The notes under the pieces were generated by a model that ran no database searches, had not been told where the DNA came from, and worked only from the letters and a program-made list of their open reading frames with translations. From Butyrivibrio sp. INlla16 (GTDB lineage: Bacteria > Bacillota > Clostridia > Lachnospirales > Lachnospiraceae), in contig NZ_FMYB01000029.1 of the NCBI RefSeq assembly GCF_900104155.1, forward strand, positions 1-51,971: 51,971 nt of DNA. The letters are read 5' to 3'. Numbering within the stretch: the first letter of the stretch is position 1; the number at the start of each line of letters is the position of its first letter. The position numbers and the translations under genes are program-made. This document shows positions 8,446 to 15,827 of the stretch, in pieces.

Positions 8446-9930
8446 CTAAAATGACAGATATGCCGGTATCATAATTACCACCATAACTATCAGAAGCATG
8501 AGAATCATCGGAACAAGAAGTTTTGTTCCCGCCTCCTCTCCAAGCTTTCTTGCATAGGACATTCTCTCAATTGTTGCCTTATCTGACTCTTCTCTAAGAA
8601 GAGCCATCATCTCAGAATTTCCTTTCTTTAAATTTTGTGACAAAAGCGTCACAAGTCTTGCATATTGCTGCGAGCCGCATCTTACGCCGAGTCTCTCATA
8701 TACATTTAATTCAGGAACTCCGCTCTCAAGCTCGTTGCAGCTTTTTAGTATTTCCTCATATAAAAAACTTCGTTTTCCGCCTTCTTTAATATGGGCTTTA
8801 TACTCGTTAGCAAACTTTTTCAATATTGCTCTTACAGACATGCCGCTTCCCATATACAGCACCAGTCTTGATACAAAAGCCGGATATTCCAGAATCATTT
8901 GCCTTCTTCTGTACTCCACTTTCTTTGTAAGATCTCTGTCTCCGGCTATAAAAATCGTAGCCGCTGCTATAAATGAAAGCACAAGGATCATTATGCTGTT
9001 TTCGTCGGTAGCCTCTTGCCAGAAAAGGTTTATTCCTTCGACATTTGCAGGAAGCATGAATCTGTCTTTTGTCCGAGTCTCTTCCTCGATTTTTGTTATG
9101 TTTCCTTCTATCTCCTGCTTAATGATTTCTTCATCGGTAAAGTCCCTTGGAACAACCGTGATCTCAAAGTCGTTTTCCCATTCATAGTCTCGATAAGTGA
9201 TATTGGCAGTCAGTACAACCCTGGATGTCTCAAAGAAAATGTCTTCATTCATAACCTTTCCGTCAGAGTGAATCACATCGATATTGTCGGATTTCCATGA
9301 AATCTCAAACGGATATCCTTTGAGCTGAGAAGGTAGCTTCAGGTCGCTTTTCACATGTCTTAAATCTTTATTTTCCAAGAGTATTTCTTGGGACAACGCC
9401 TTTAGCATTTCTTTATACAGTTCTTCCGATTCTTTTTCTGAATACTCTTTTTCTGCGATAGAGACGTTAAAATCTCCGAGTTTATCTCCATCCTCATCCA
9501 TGGCCACCAGCTGCGTTTTTTTATCACCCTTCCCATAGTCGCTTCTTAATACCTCTCCCTCGCTATTAAGAGAAGTATTTCTCCTTGAGGAAAAGCAGGA
9601 CAATAGCGATAGAAGCGATCCGAGAAATACTATTATCAGAACGACACTTATTTTCTTTATGTAGTAATCACTCAGTCTTTTTTGTACATCTGCCTCTGAA
9701 TCAAGCTTTTGCAGATTTTCTCTCACCCGGCGCCTTCCATGGGATTTAAGAAAAAGCCGGTTTCTTTCGACAAATCTCCTGAATATATAAGAGGCCGTCT
9801 TTAAAAAGATTTTTTCTATTCCCCCCTGTTTTCCGCCTTCGGTATCCGGTATTTTTTCATCGAAGGATAATATCAGTAATAGTCCTATAAAAACCGGAAT
9901 TACCATATATATCACCATTAGTATTCTCAT
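8446..9930 (-). CDS. TadC-like platform protein with Ig-like ectodomain
   Basis: This 494-residue protein ends in a T2SS-F domain: residues about 335-465 hold EYPAFVSRLVLYMGSGMS, GVPELNVYERLGV and ARKLGEEAGTKLLVPM, then a last membrane segment (470-492). This is TadC, one of the two inner-membrane platform proteins of the Tad machine. The N-terminal half is unusual: membrane segments at 2-22 and 92-111 and then about 200 polar residues before the next segment at 312-330. Within that stretch, residues about 195-262 (LKLPSQLKGYPFEISWKS onward to EITVVPRD) resemble an atrophied bacterial Ig-like domain. Standard TadC proteins of about 300 residues lack this part. Stop codon and next start are closely spaced. 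Confidence 0.8.
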   Translation of the reverse strand: MRILMVIYMVIPVFIGLLLILSFDEKIPDTEGGKQGGIEKIFLKTASYIFRRFVERNRLFLKSHGRRRVRENLQKLDSEADVQKRLSDYYIKKISVVLIIVFLGSLLSLLSCFSSRRNTSLNSEGEVLRSDYGKGDKKTQLVAMDEDGDKLGDFNVSIAEKEYSEKESEELYKEMLKALSQEILLENKDLRHVKSDLKLPSQLKGYPFEISWKSDNIDVIHSDGKVMNEDIFFETSRVVLTANITYRDYEWENDFEITVVPRDFTDEEIIKQEIEGNITKIEEETRTKDRFMLPANVEGINLFWQEATDENSIMILVLSFIAAATIFIAGDRDLTKKVEYRRRQMILEYPAFVSRLVLYMGSGMSVRAILKKFANEYKAHIKEGGKRSFLYEEILKSCNELESGVPELNVYERLGVRCGSQQYARLVTLLSQNLKKGNSEMMALLREESDKATIERMSYARKLGEEAGTKLLVPMILMLLIVMVVIMIPAYLSF

Positions 9931-9942
9931 TAGTTTCTCCTG

Positions 9943-10707
9943 TCAGATCTCAATATCCACAATTTTCTGGGTCAGCAAATACGCAGCAATATATATGACA
10001 AGACAAACTGTCATAATGACTATTCCGAGCGGATTGCCATATAAAGCATCAAAAAAACCCGGATTGGTCAGCCCCACATAGGTCATTATTCCAAAAGGAA
10101 CAACCTCCATTATCTGAGCCTCCATTCTTTTTGCGGCAATAAGGATATCAATTTCATTTTCTACATCCATTCGTTTTCCTATCAGATCTATGCATCTTTC
10201 TATGGTTTCAGTCATATTTCCGCCGCTTCTTTTGGCAACCGCAAACACAGCCGCAAATTCTTCAATGTCCTTATTATTACTGCGTCTCCCCAGTTCTCTA
10301 AGCATGACTTCTATGGTTACGCTGTTTTTTATTCCCTGTTCTATGCGCTGCAGTTCTCTGAAGATAGGTGCACTTTTCCCGTACAGAATTCTCATATCGT
10401 GTATTGCTTCCTTAAAAGAATTCTCTATGGAATATCCTGCCTTTTGAGCAGCCAAAACCGCCATCATGGCATCCTTAAACTGAATTCCGAGATCATGGTT
10501 TTCCTTTTTTATCTTTTGCTCTTTTTGAATAACAAACCATGGGATAGATAAAGGAAATATCAGAATTGATGCGATAAAACTGCCATAAAATAGTTTTCCT
10601 ATCATTAGAAGAACCAGAATATTTCTACCTATAAGCGGTATATCAAAGGCTGTCACTTTTAAGTCCAAGACCCGCCGCTTCCAGCTTTGATACATTTTCA
10701 AGTTCAT
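9943..10707 (-). CDS. TadB-like pilus assembly platform protein
   Basis: A 254-residue membrane protein with hydrophobic segments near residues 28-55 and 205-245 and a central cytoplasmic T2SS-F domain (AVLAAQKAGYSIENSFKEA, AVAKRSGGNMTETIE). It is the partner of TadC in the platform that TadA drives. The ATG at 10707 lies six bases after GGAGGT; a GTG two codons earlier overlaps that box. The start lies 65 bases inside the TadA gene, an unusually long overlap, but the ribosome binding site supports it. The family commonly has 280-320 residues, so this copy is short at the N-terminus. Confidence 0.85.
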   Translation of the reverse strand: MNLKMYQSWKRRVLDLKVTAFDIPLIGRNILVLLMIGKLFYGSFIASILIFPLSIPWFVIQKEQKIKKENHDLGIQFKDAMMAVLAAQKAGYSIENSFKEAIHDMRILYGKSAPIFRELQRIEQGIKNSVTIEVMLRELGRRSNNKDIEEFAAVFAVAKRSGGNMTETIERCIDLIGKRMDVENEIDILIAAKRMEAQIMEVVPFGIMTYVGLTNPGFFDALYGNPLGIVIMTVCLVIYIAAYLLTQKIVDIEI

Positions 10708-11884
10708 TTTCACACCTCCATTCTCCTAATATCTTTCCTGTTTCATCCGTACCTGTTTCATAAAACTTGTACAATGTTCTTATTTCTATCTCCCCGGTCA
10801 TTGGCACGGTCCTTCCTGTTAGCTCACAAACTTCAAGAACTTTCCTAGATTTATCGCGAAGTCTTCCCAGCTGCACAATGATGTCTATCCCCGATGCTAT
10901 CTGCCCTCTTACAGCCGCAAGAGGAAGATCCATTCCCATAAGAAACATTGTCTCCAGACGTGAGAGCATGTCCCTTGCTGTATTTGCATGCCCCGTTGAC
11001 ATAGATATGTGTCCGGTATTCATCGCCTGAAGCATGTCAACACACTCATCTCCGCGGACCTCTCCTACCACTATTCTGTCAGGACGCATTCGGAGAGAGG
11101 ATTTTATAAGGTCTCTGATAGTAATTGGCTTACACCCTTCTACATTTGAGTTTCTGGTCTCCATCCGGACTATGTTCGGGACATGATTTATCTGTAATTC
11201 AGCATTGTCCTCAATCGTTATCACTCTCTCGTCTTCAGGTATGCTGTCCGAAAGTGCATTTAAAAATGTTGTTTTACCGGATCCTGTCCCACCCGAAATA
11301 AAGATGTTATAGCCGGCCTTAACCAGAGTTTGCAGATATTCTGCAAGCTCTTTTTTAATTGAACCTATACTTATCAACTTATTAATTGTTATGGGATTGT
11401 CCGGGAACCTTCTGATTGTAAGGATTGGACCGTTAAGCGCCACAGGCGAAAGAACAACATTGACACGTGAACCGTTTTCAAGTCTGGCATCAACTATCGG
11501 CGATGCCTCATTTACTACTCTGTTGCATTTACTGACTATCTGTTGTATTACATCTTCAAGTTTTTGAAGAGATTCAAATTTCATTTCATGTCTGTATAAT
11601 CTCCCGTTTTTCTCAATAAAAATATGATCGACACCGTTAACCATAATCTCGGTTATCCCAGGGTCATCTACCAGTAGCTGCAGAACATCAAGTTTTCTGA
11701 TTGAATAAAAAAGTTCTTTTCGCAGCTGTATTTTTTCATCAAGCGAAAGCTGCTCTTTTCTGCATCCGTATATTATTCCTTTATCTATTCTCTCAAGCAT
11801 TTCTTCGTCATCAACATCTCGTGAAAAATCCATTCCTTCAAGTATCTGATCTCGAATCATTGTTTTAAGAGCCTCACGTTCCAA
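10643..11884 (-). CDS. TadA/CpaF secretion ATPase
   Basis: The hexameric ATPase that powers Flp pilus assembly, about 413 residues. Walker A is GGTGSGKTTF near residue 200; the Asp box is around RVITIEDNAEL, and the Walker B region around RPDRIVVGEVRG is followed by the His box STGHANTARDML. The N-terminal domain is also typical (LVDDPGITEIMVNG). The preferred start is TTG at 11884 with GGAGG eight bases upstream; a GTG at 11893 overlaps that box. It overlaps the TadZ gene by 11 bases. It acts at the cytoplasmic face with TadB and TadC. Only one such ATPase is seen here, so extension and retraction may share it, as proposed for other Tad systems. Confidence 0.93.
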   Translation of the reverse strand: MEREALKTMIRDQILEGMDFSRDVDDEEMLERIDKGIIYGCRKEQLSLDEKIQLRKELFYSIRKLDVLQLLVDDPGITEIMVNGVDHIFIEKNGRLYRHEMKFESLQKLEDVIQQIVSKCNRVVNEASPIVDARLENGSRVNVVLSPVALNGPILTIRRFPDNPITINKLISIGSIKKELAEYLQTLVKAGYNIFISGGTGSGKTTFLNALSDSIPEDERVITIEDNAELQINHVPNIVRMETRNSNVEGCKPITIRDLIKSSLRMRPDRIVVGEVRGDECVDMLQAMNTGHISMSTGHANTARDMLSRLETMFLMGMDLPLAAVRGQIASGIDIIVQLGRLRDKSRKVLEVCELTGRTVPMTGEIEIRTLYKFYETGTDETGKILGEWRCENELENVSKLEAAGLGLKSDSL

Positions 11885-12833
11885 GGTTCTCACCTCCGAT
11901 TCTGCTTATTCTATGTAAATTTCTCATGTCAAATTCCTCATCGGAGTGCAGCTCATTTAAAAATAATTCAATTCTCATATGTGCATTATAATCATCATTT
12001 GACAACATATAGACCTCATCACAAAGGCGAAGCATCTCAAACAGTTCTCTTACGCCCTCCGCGATATCCACTACGAGGCTGGTATATTTTCCTGTATCCT
12101 CTATCTGCTCAAAGAGCTTTTCATACTCTCTTCCGGTTATAAGTCGGCTCTGACATGCACTGGAAGAAGCCGGAACAAAATCAAGTTCTTTATCATGTCT
12201 TACTATTCTCTCCAGATAAATACCAAACTTATCGCCACCACACTCAGCAAAGTACATAAGATCCAGCAAAGTCTCGGAATATGTGTCACTCCTTATGATT
12301 TTATTAGTACAAAAGCTGTCTGTATTAATGTATAAAGCCTTTTCTTTTTCGCATAACCGCCTTGCAAAACCAATAGCCTCGCTGGTCTGATCAGTATTAG
12401 GTACCGGTGTATAAAAGCCTATTATTTTCATCTTCTTTCCGGTATCACCCTTTTTACTCTTTACAACTATTCCGGGGATGTCCAGACACATGCTGAGGAT
12501 ACTATCTGTGATATGCTCACTCTTTTGGTATTTATCCATGTATCTTATATCCACATCTTTTAGTCCATAGGACTTATCGCATTCCGCAAGATCCCGTTCG
12601 TTTTCCTTTAATACGATTATGTGTTGAAAACCGCTTACACTTTCTATATTGAACAGAGCCTCCGATATTAGGAGTAAAACATTCTTTGTCTCATCCCTAA
12701 AGCCTGATAAATGCTTTATATCCGTTATCTCGAAGATATCAAATGGGATGCTGAGATTATCTCTTATAAAGCTGTCCAGTTTTTTACAATAATTCTTGTC
12801 CTTATCACATATTATTAAAATATTCTTATTCAT
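11874..12833 (-). CDS. TadZ/CpaE-like localisation protein with degenerate P-loop
   Basis: This 319-residue protein occupies the TadZ position upstream of TadA. Residues 1 to about 115 have the alternating pattern of a receiver-like fold (NILIICDKDKNYCKKL). From about 135 it resembles a MinD/ParA-type fold: the first strand KIIGFYTP is present, but the expected KGGxGKT loop is replaced by PVPNTDQTSEA (residues 143-153), so nucleotide binding is doubtful. SLVVDIAEGV later fits the strand after which MinD-like proteins carry a catalytic aspartate. TadZ proteins mark the cell pole or site for pilus assembly. Weak residue conservation makes the assignment rest partly on position in the operon. 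Confidence 0.72.
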   Translation of the reverse strand: MNKNILIICDKDKNYCKKLDSFIRDNLSIPFDIFEITDIKHLSGFRDETKNVLLLISEALFNIESVSGFQHIIVLKENERDLAECDKSYGLKDVDIRYMDKYQKSEHITDSILSMCLDIPGIVVKSKKGDTGKKMKIIGFYTPVPNTDQTSEAIGFARRLCEKEKALYINTDSFCTNKIIRSDTYSETLLDLMYFAECGGDKFGIYLERIVRHDKELDFVPASSSACQSRLITGREYEKLFEQIEDTGKYTSLVVDIAEGVRELFEMLRLCDEVYMLSNDDYNAHMRIELFLNELHSDEEFDMRNLHRISRIGGENLGT

Positions 12834-12853
12834 AATTATTCATTTCCTCTTCA

Positions 12854-13285
12854 TTAAGTGCATATAAGACCACCACCGCCTGTCACAAGAAAGACACTGA
12901 TCATAATAGGGACGGCAAAGTGAATGGTGCAGTTATGATCCTTTTGGATAAAAATCTTCAGCACTCCGATCACAGCAGCTATGATAAATGCAATTATTAT
13001 CGAACTCACAGTTTCTCCCGTGGTAAGAAACATTGAAAGAACCGCAAAAAGTTTCAGATCTCCCCCTCCTATGCCATGAACTATATATACCGGAAGAAGA
13101 AACATAAGAGTCAGTAGCGCTTTTGCTATGGGTATAAATATAAGTTCCTGCATACCGCTGCCTGTTAAACAAAAAGCAAATTTTGCCAAACATCCCAGAA
13201 GGAGCCAGCTGTTAAATATTTTATTTTTCAATATATCTGTAATTGCCGATCCGGAGACCAGGCAATACAAAATCGGAATTGTCAT
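12854..13285 (-). CDS. Prepilin peptidase (A24, TadV/CpaA-like), first gene of Tad operon
   Basis: A 143-residue membrane protein with both catalytic aspartates of the A24 family: D17 in AITDILKNKI and D76 in the GxGD motif GIGGGD. It begins near the N-terminus with the substrate-facing first helix, so it is a minimal peptidase without methyltransferase domain. It is the first gene of the Tad operon and the second A24 peptidase in it (the other is at 5273-5746). The ATG at 13285 is preceded only by a weak AGGA box about 11 bases away. The 380 bases upstream hold no convincing gene and several hairpins. Confidence 0.86.
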   Translation of the reverse strand: MTIPILYCLVSGSAITDILKNKIFNSWLLLGCLAKFAFCLTGSGMQELIFIPIAKALLTLMFLLPVYIVHGIGGGDLKLFAVLSMFLTTGETVSSIIIAFIIAAVIGVLKIFIQKDHNCTIHFAVPIMISVFLVTGGGGLICT

Positions 13286-13321
13286 AATTTCGTTTCAATC
13301 CTTTCTGAAAGAGTAATAAAC

Positions 13322-13499
13322 ATGCCGGTGTAAATGCGATTGCATTAAGAATGTACGTATAATTGATTTTGGAGAAAGCGATGAACGCCCGCACCGGCAT
13401 ATTTATGTTTATAAAATTCTGGACAGCGTTAAATTCCTATCCATTCCGTCGCTGTCGGTGACGATATTATCACCGAAAAATCAGCGGCGCAATACCGCT
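13322..13499 (-). promoter_or_regulatory. Candidate structured leader RNA of the Tad operon
   Basis: The 383-base gap 13286-13668 contains no convincing gene. Between the terminator at 13565-13609 and the first Tad gene, the minus strand can form four successive hairpins: arms 13495-13499 with 13483-13487; 13470-13475 with 13456-13461; 13450-13456 with 13422-13428; and a long-range pair of nine bases, 13392-13400 with 13322-13330. The first is also flanked by roughly complementary A/T-rich arms. A leader with this much structure may regulate the operon. It does not match any riboswitch consensus I can recall, including both c-di-GMP classes. A weak sigma-28-like TAAA (13540-13543) with ATCGAA about 17 bases downstream lies where a promoter is expected. 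Confidence 0.4.
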
Positions 13500-13564
13500 T
13501 CCGGCCTGAATTTTTCCTTCGATTTTTTTCTTAAGAAAGTTTTAATTTCGCTCGTGTGACATAT

Positions 13565-13609
13565 AAAAAGCCGAACTGACATCCCTTATTTTTGTCAGTT
13601 CGGCTTTTT
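13565..13609 (-). terminator. Terminator of the flagellin operon
   Basis: A perfect 17-base inverted repeat (13565-13581 and 13593-13609) whose outer bases are AAAAA and TTTTT, so it reads as an intrinsic terminator on either strand. It lies about 60 bases beyond the stop of the FliS-like gene and separates the flagellar transcript from the Tad operon. Confidence 0.9.
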
Positions 13610-13668
13610 GATTAATATATAGTAGAAAAAAATCGCCAAAATTGAATTATTAAATTTTCTTTAATTTC

Positions 13669-14145
13669 TCAGGCCATATATCCCCGTGATGCCAGATCTC
13701 CGCTTATACTCTCTTGTAAACGCCCTTTTCCGTATGTAAGTCCCGCATAGACTTTTGGTACATTTGTCATTAGTGAGTCTTCTCTGTCCTCTTTTTCCAG
13801 CGAAAGATATGCTTCATGAAGTTGTTCAAAGGTTCCTGTTACATGGGAAAGCCCGTCTTTACTCAGCTTTCCTATAGATCTGATAATCTGTTTCTTCTCA
13901 AACAGGTACAGAGCAAGAAGATTATTTCCCAGTTCATAGTTCACATTCAGTGAATGAATCAATTCATCAATGCAGTTCATGGCTCTGCGGAGCCCTTCAA
14001 TAAAGCCTGTTTTATCATCATATTCCAGACATTCTTCCGCTTCGCTGATATAGTCGAGTACCATTTCATACAGAATTGTTATCATCTGGGTTTTATTGGC
14101 TAACGTTATTCTTCTTGTATATGCATGTTTCTTTTCTTTTGTCAT
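13669..14145 (-). CDS. FliS-like flagellin chaperone
   Basis: A 158-residue, mostly helical protein with the FliS layout: YTRRITLANKTQMITILYEM near the N-terminus corresponds to the conserved Y..I..ASP..LI..LY region, followed by a helix with EGLRRAMNCIDEL and the LYLFEKKQI segment that FliS uses before its last helix. FliS binds the disordered C-terminus of flagellin in the cytoplasm and prevents early polymerisation. Here the gene lies 29 bases after flagellin, with GAGGGAA before the ATG at 14145. It is 20-30 residues longer than typical FliS because of the C-terminal tail. Confidence 0.75.
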   Translation of the reverse strand: MTKEKKHAYTRRITLANKTQMITILYEMVLDYISEAEECLEYDDKTGFIEGLRRAMNCIDELIHSLNVNYELGNNLLALYLFEKKQIIRSIGKLSKDGLSHVTGTFEQLHEAYLSLEKEDREDSLMTNVPKVYAGLTYGKGRLQESISGDLASRGYMA

Positions 14146-14174
14146 AGATATTCCCTCAAAAATACACCATAAAA

Positions 14175-15803
14175 TTACTGGAGAAGCTGCAAAACCTGTT
14201 GAGGTCTTTCATTAGCCTGTGCAAGCATGCTGGTTCCCGCCTGAGAAAGCACCTGCTGTGTGGAATATACGGTCATTTCCTCTGCCATATCCACATCCAT
14301 TATTCTGGAATAAGCTGCTGTCATATTCTCGCTGGTTACATTGATATTGCTGATTGTATGATCCAGTCTGTTCTGATACGCACCCAGCCTGCTTCGAATA
14401 TCAGAAACCTTCTGAATGGCATTGCCAATATCCTCAATTAACTGATCCGCACCAGTATGTGGAGCATTTCTTCCTCTTTCATCTCCGGCTTTCATGATGT
14501 CCTCTATCTTTGTTTCGTAATCATTTTGGGCTCTTGTTCGAAGGTCATCATAATTGGCCTGTGTAATTGCAATATCCAGATCTCTTTGTGCCTCAATCGC
14601 CGCCTGATTTGCAGGATTTGCTGCTATATCAGCTGCTGCCTTATCCTGAATCTTCTGAATCTGTTCAGCCTCAGCATCGTAATAATCCTTGATTGCATCC
14701 TGCGTTTTTCTGTATTCCTCAGATATCTTTCGTGCATCATCTCTATTTATGAAATAATATGATGAGCCATCTTCTATACCTTTGGTTTCATCTATAGCTT
14801 GTTTCGTACTGTCATAATATGTCATATCGATGATTCTTTGTTTTTCAGAATATGACATATAATCATCAGCATCTAAAAAGTCTGCAGCATCTATAAGATC
14901 ATCTTTAAAGGTCCTGCTAACATCTGCATATGCAATTCCCAAATTGCTCAGGGTTATCTTTGGAATTCTGATGTCAAGCGTCTGACCTTCGTTAGCACCA
15001 ATCTGCATAGTCATGGCACCCTTTCTTGTGAGTTCCATGTCAATGCGTTCTCCCTCCAGTTTCTTATTTGCTTTTATTTCAATCTCTCTGCCATCCCTGG
15101 TGGCAATCTTAATAAGATCGCCATCTACAGTAACGTTGGCTTCCGACATATAGGTTATTTCTTTATCTCTGCCCTGGGAAAGGGTAATCCTTGTAACATC
15201 AATCTTAACCGATTCTGCTTTGTACCCGTCTTCATCAAGAAGTGTTACCTTACCCGTCTTTTCATCATAGTCGCAGTAAAGCCCTTCGATATAATAGTTT
15301 CCGCCGTCAATCAAATCACTATAACTGTTTATTGTTATGTCAGGATCGGTATCATCGTCAACAGTAGTATAGCCTCTGAAATCAAAGGTGCCATCAAGAA
15401 GAGTCTGCCCGTTAAACTGGGTAACCTCTGATATTCTTGTTATTTCATCCTTCAACTGTACGATTTCATCCTGGATAATATCTAGATCTGTCTGACTGTT
15501 AGTTCCGTTTGCTGCCTGAACGGCAAGCACACTCATTCTTTGAAGAATGTCGTGAACTTCATGAAGAGTACCGTCAGCGGTCTGAATCACGGATACGCCG
15601 TCTCCTGAATTGCCGCCTGCTACACCAAGGCTCTTAATCTGTGCATTCATGCGCCTTGATATTGCAAGGCCGGACGGATTGTCCTTGGCGTTTGCAATTT
15701 TTAATCCACTTGAAAGTCTCTCAATGGATTCCGCCAGCTTGTTATCATTTGCAACAAGGGCATTGTTCGCAATCATTGCTGAAATATTGTAGTTAACCTG
15801 CAT
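14175..15803 (-). CDS. Flagellin
   Basis: This 542-residue protein has the conserved flagellin ends. The N-terminal D0/D1 region includes AESIERLSSGLKIANAKDNP and SGLAISRRM and runs to about residue 145; the C-terminal region includes LGAYQNRLDHTISNINVTSE and ends with ANERPQQVLQLLQ. The middle, about residues 145-455, is a long variable insert with a beta-rich first half and a charged, alanine-rich, probably coiled-coil second half (near 360-430). Minimal clostridial flagellins have about 270-280 residues, so this is a large-insert type that would be displayed on the filament surface. GGAGGT precedes the ATG. It is co-transcribed with the DUF6240 gene upstream and the FliS-like gene downstream. 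Confidence 0.95.
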   Translation of the reverse strand: MQVNYNISAMIANNALVANDNKLAESIERLSSGLKIANAKDNPSGLAISRRMNAQIKSLGVAGGNSGDGVSVIQTADGTLHEVHDILQRMSVLAVQAANGTNSQTDLDIIQDEIVQLKDEITRISEVTQFNGQTLLDGTFDFRGYTTVDDDTDPDITINSYSDLIDGGNYYIEGLYCDYDEKTGKVTLLDEDGYKAESVKIDVTRITLSQGRDKEITYMSEANVTVDGDLIKIATRDGREIEIKANKKLEGERIDMELTRKGAMTMQIGANEGQTLDIRIPKITLSNLGIAYADVSRTFKDDLIDAADFLDADDYMSYSEKQRIIDMTYYDSTKQAIDETKGIEDGSSYYFINRDDARKISEEYRKTQDAIKDYYDAEAEQIQKIQDKAAADIAANPANQAAIEAQRDLDIAITQANYDDLRTRAQNDYETKIEDIMKAGDERGRNAPHTGADQLIEDIGNAIQKVSDIRSRLGAYQNRLDHTISNINVTSENMTAAYSRIMDVDMAEEMTVYSTQQVLSQAGTSMLAQANERPQQVLQLLQ

Positions 15804-15827
15804 GATGACCTCCGATTCTGTATATTC

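Noticed and set aside
13222..13400. Small minus-strand ORF starting at ATG 13400 inside the Tad leader (about 59 codons)
   Set aside because: It has no ribosome binding site, runs into the first Tad gene in another frame and lies on the long-range inverted repeat; judged accidental.
13322..13499. c-di-GMP riboswitch (class I or II), SAM or glycine riboswitch in the Tad leader
   Set aside because: Conserved loop sequences of these classes as I recall them are absent in both orientations; only generic hairpins are seen.
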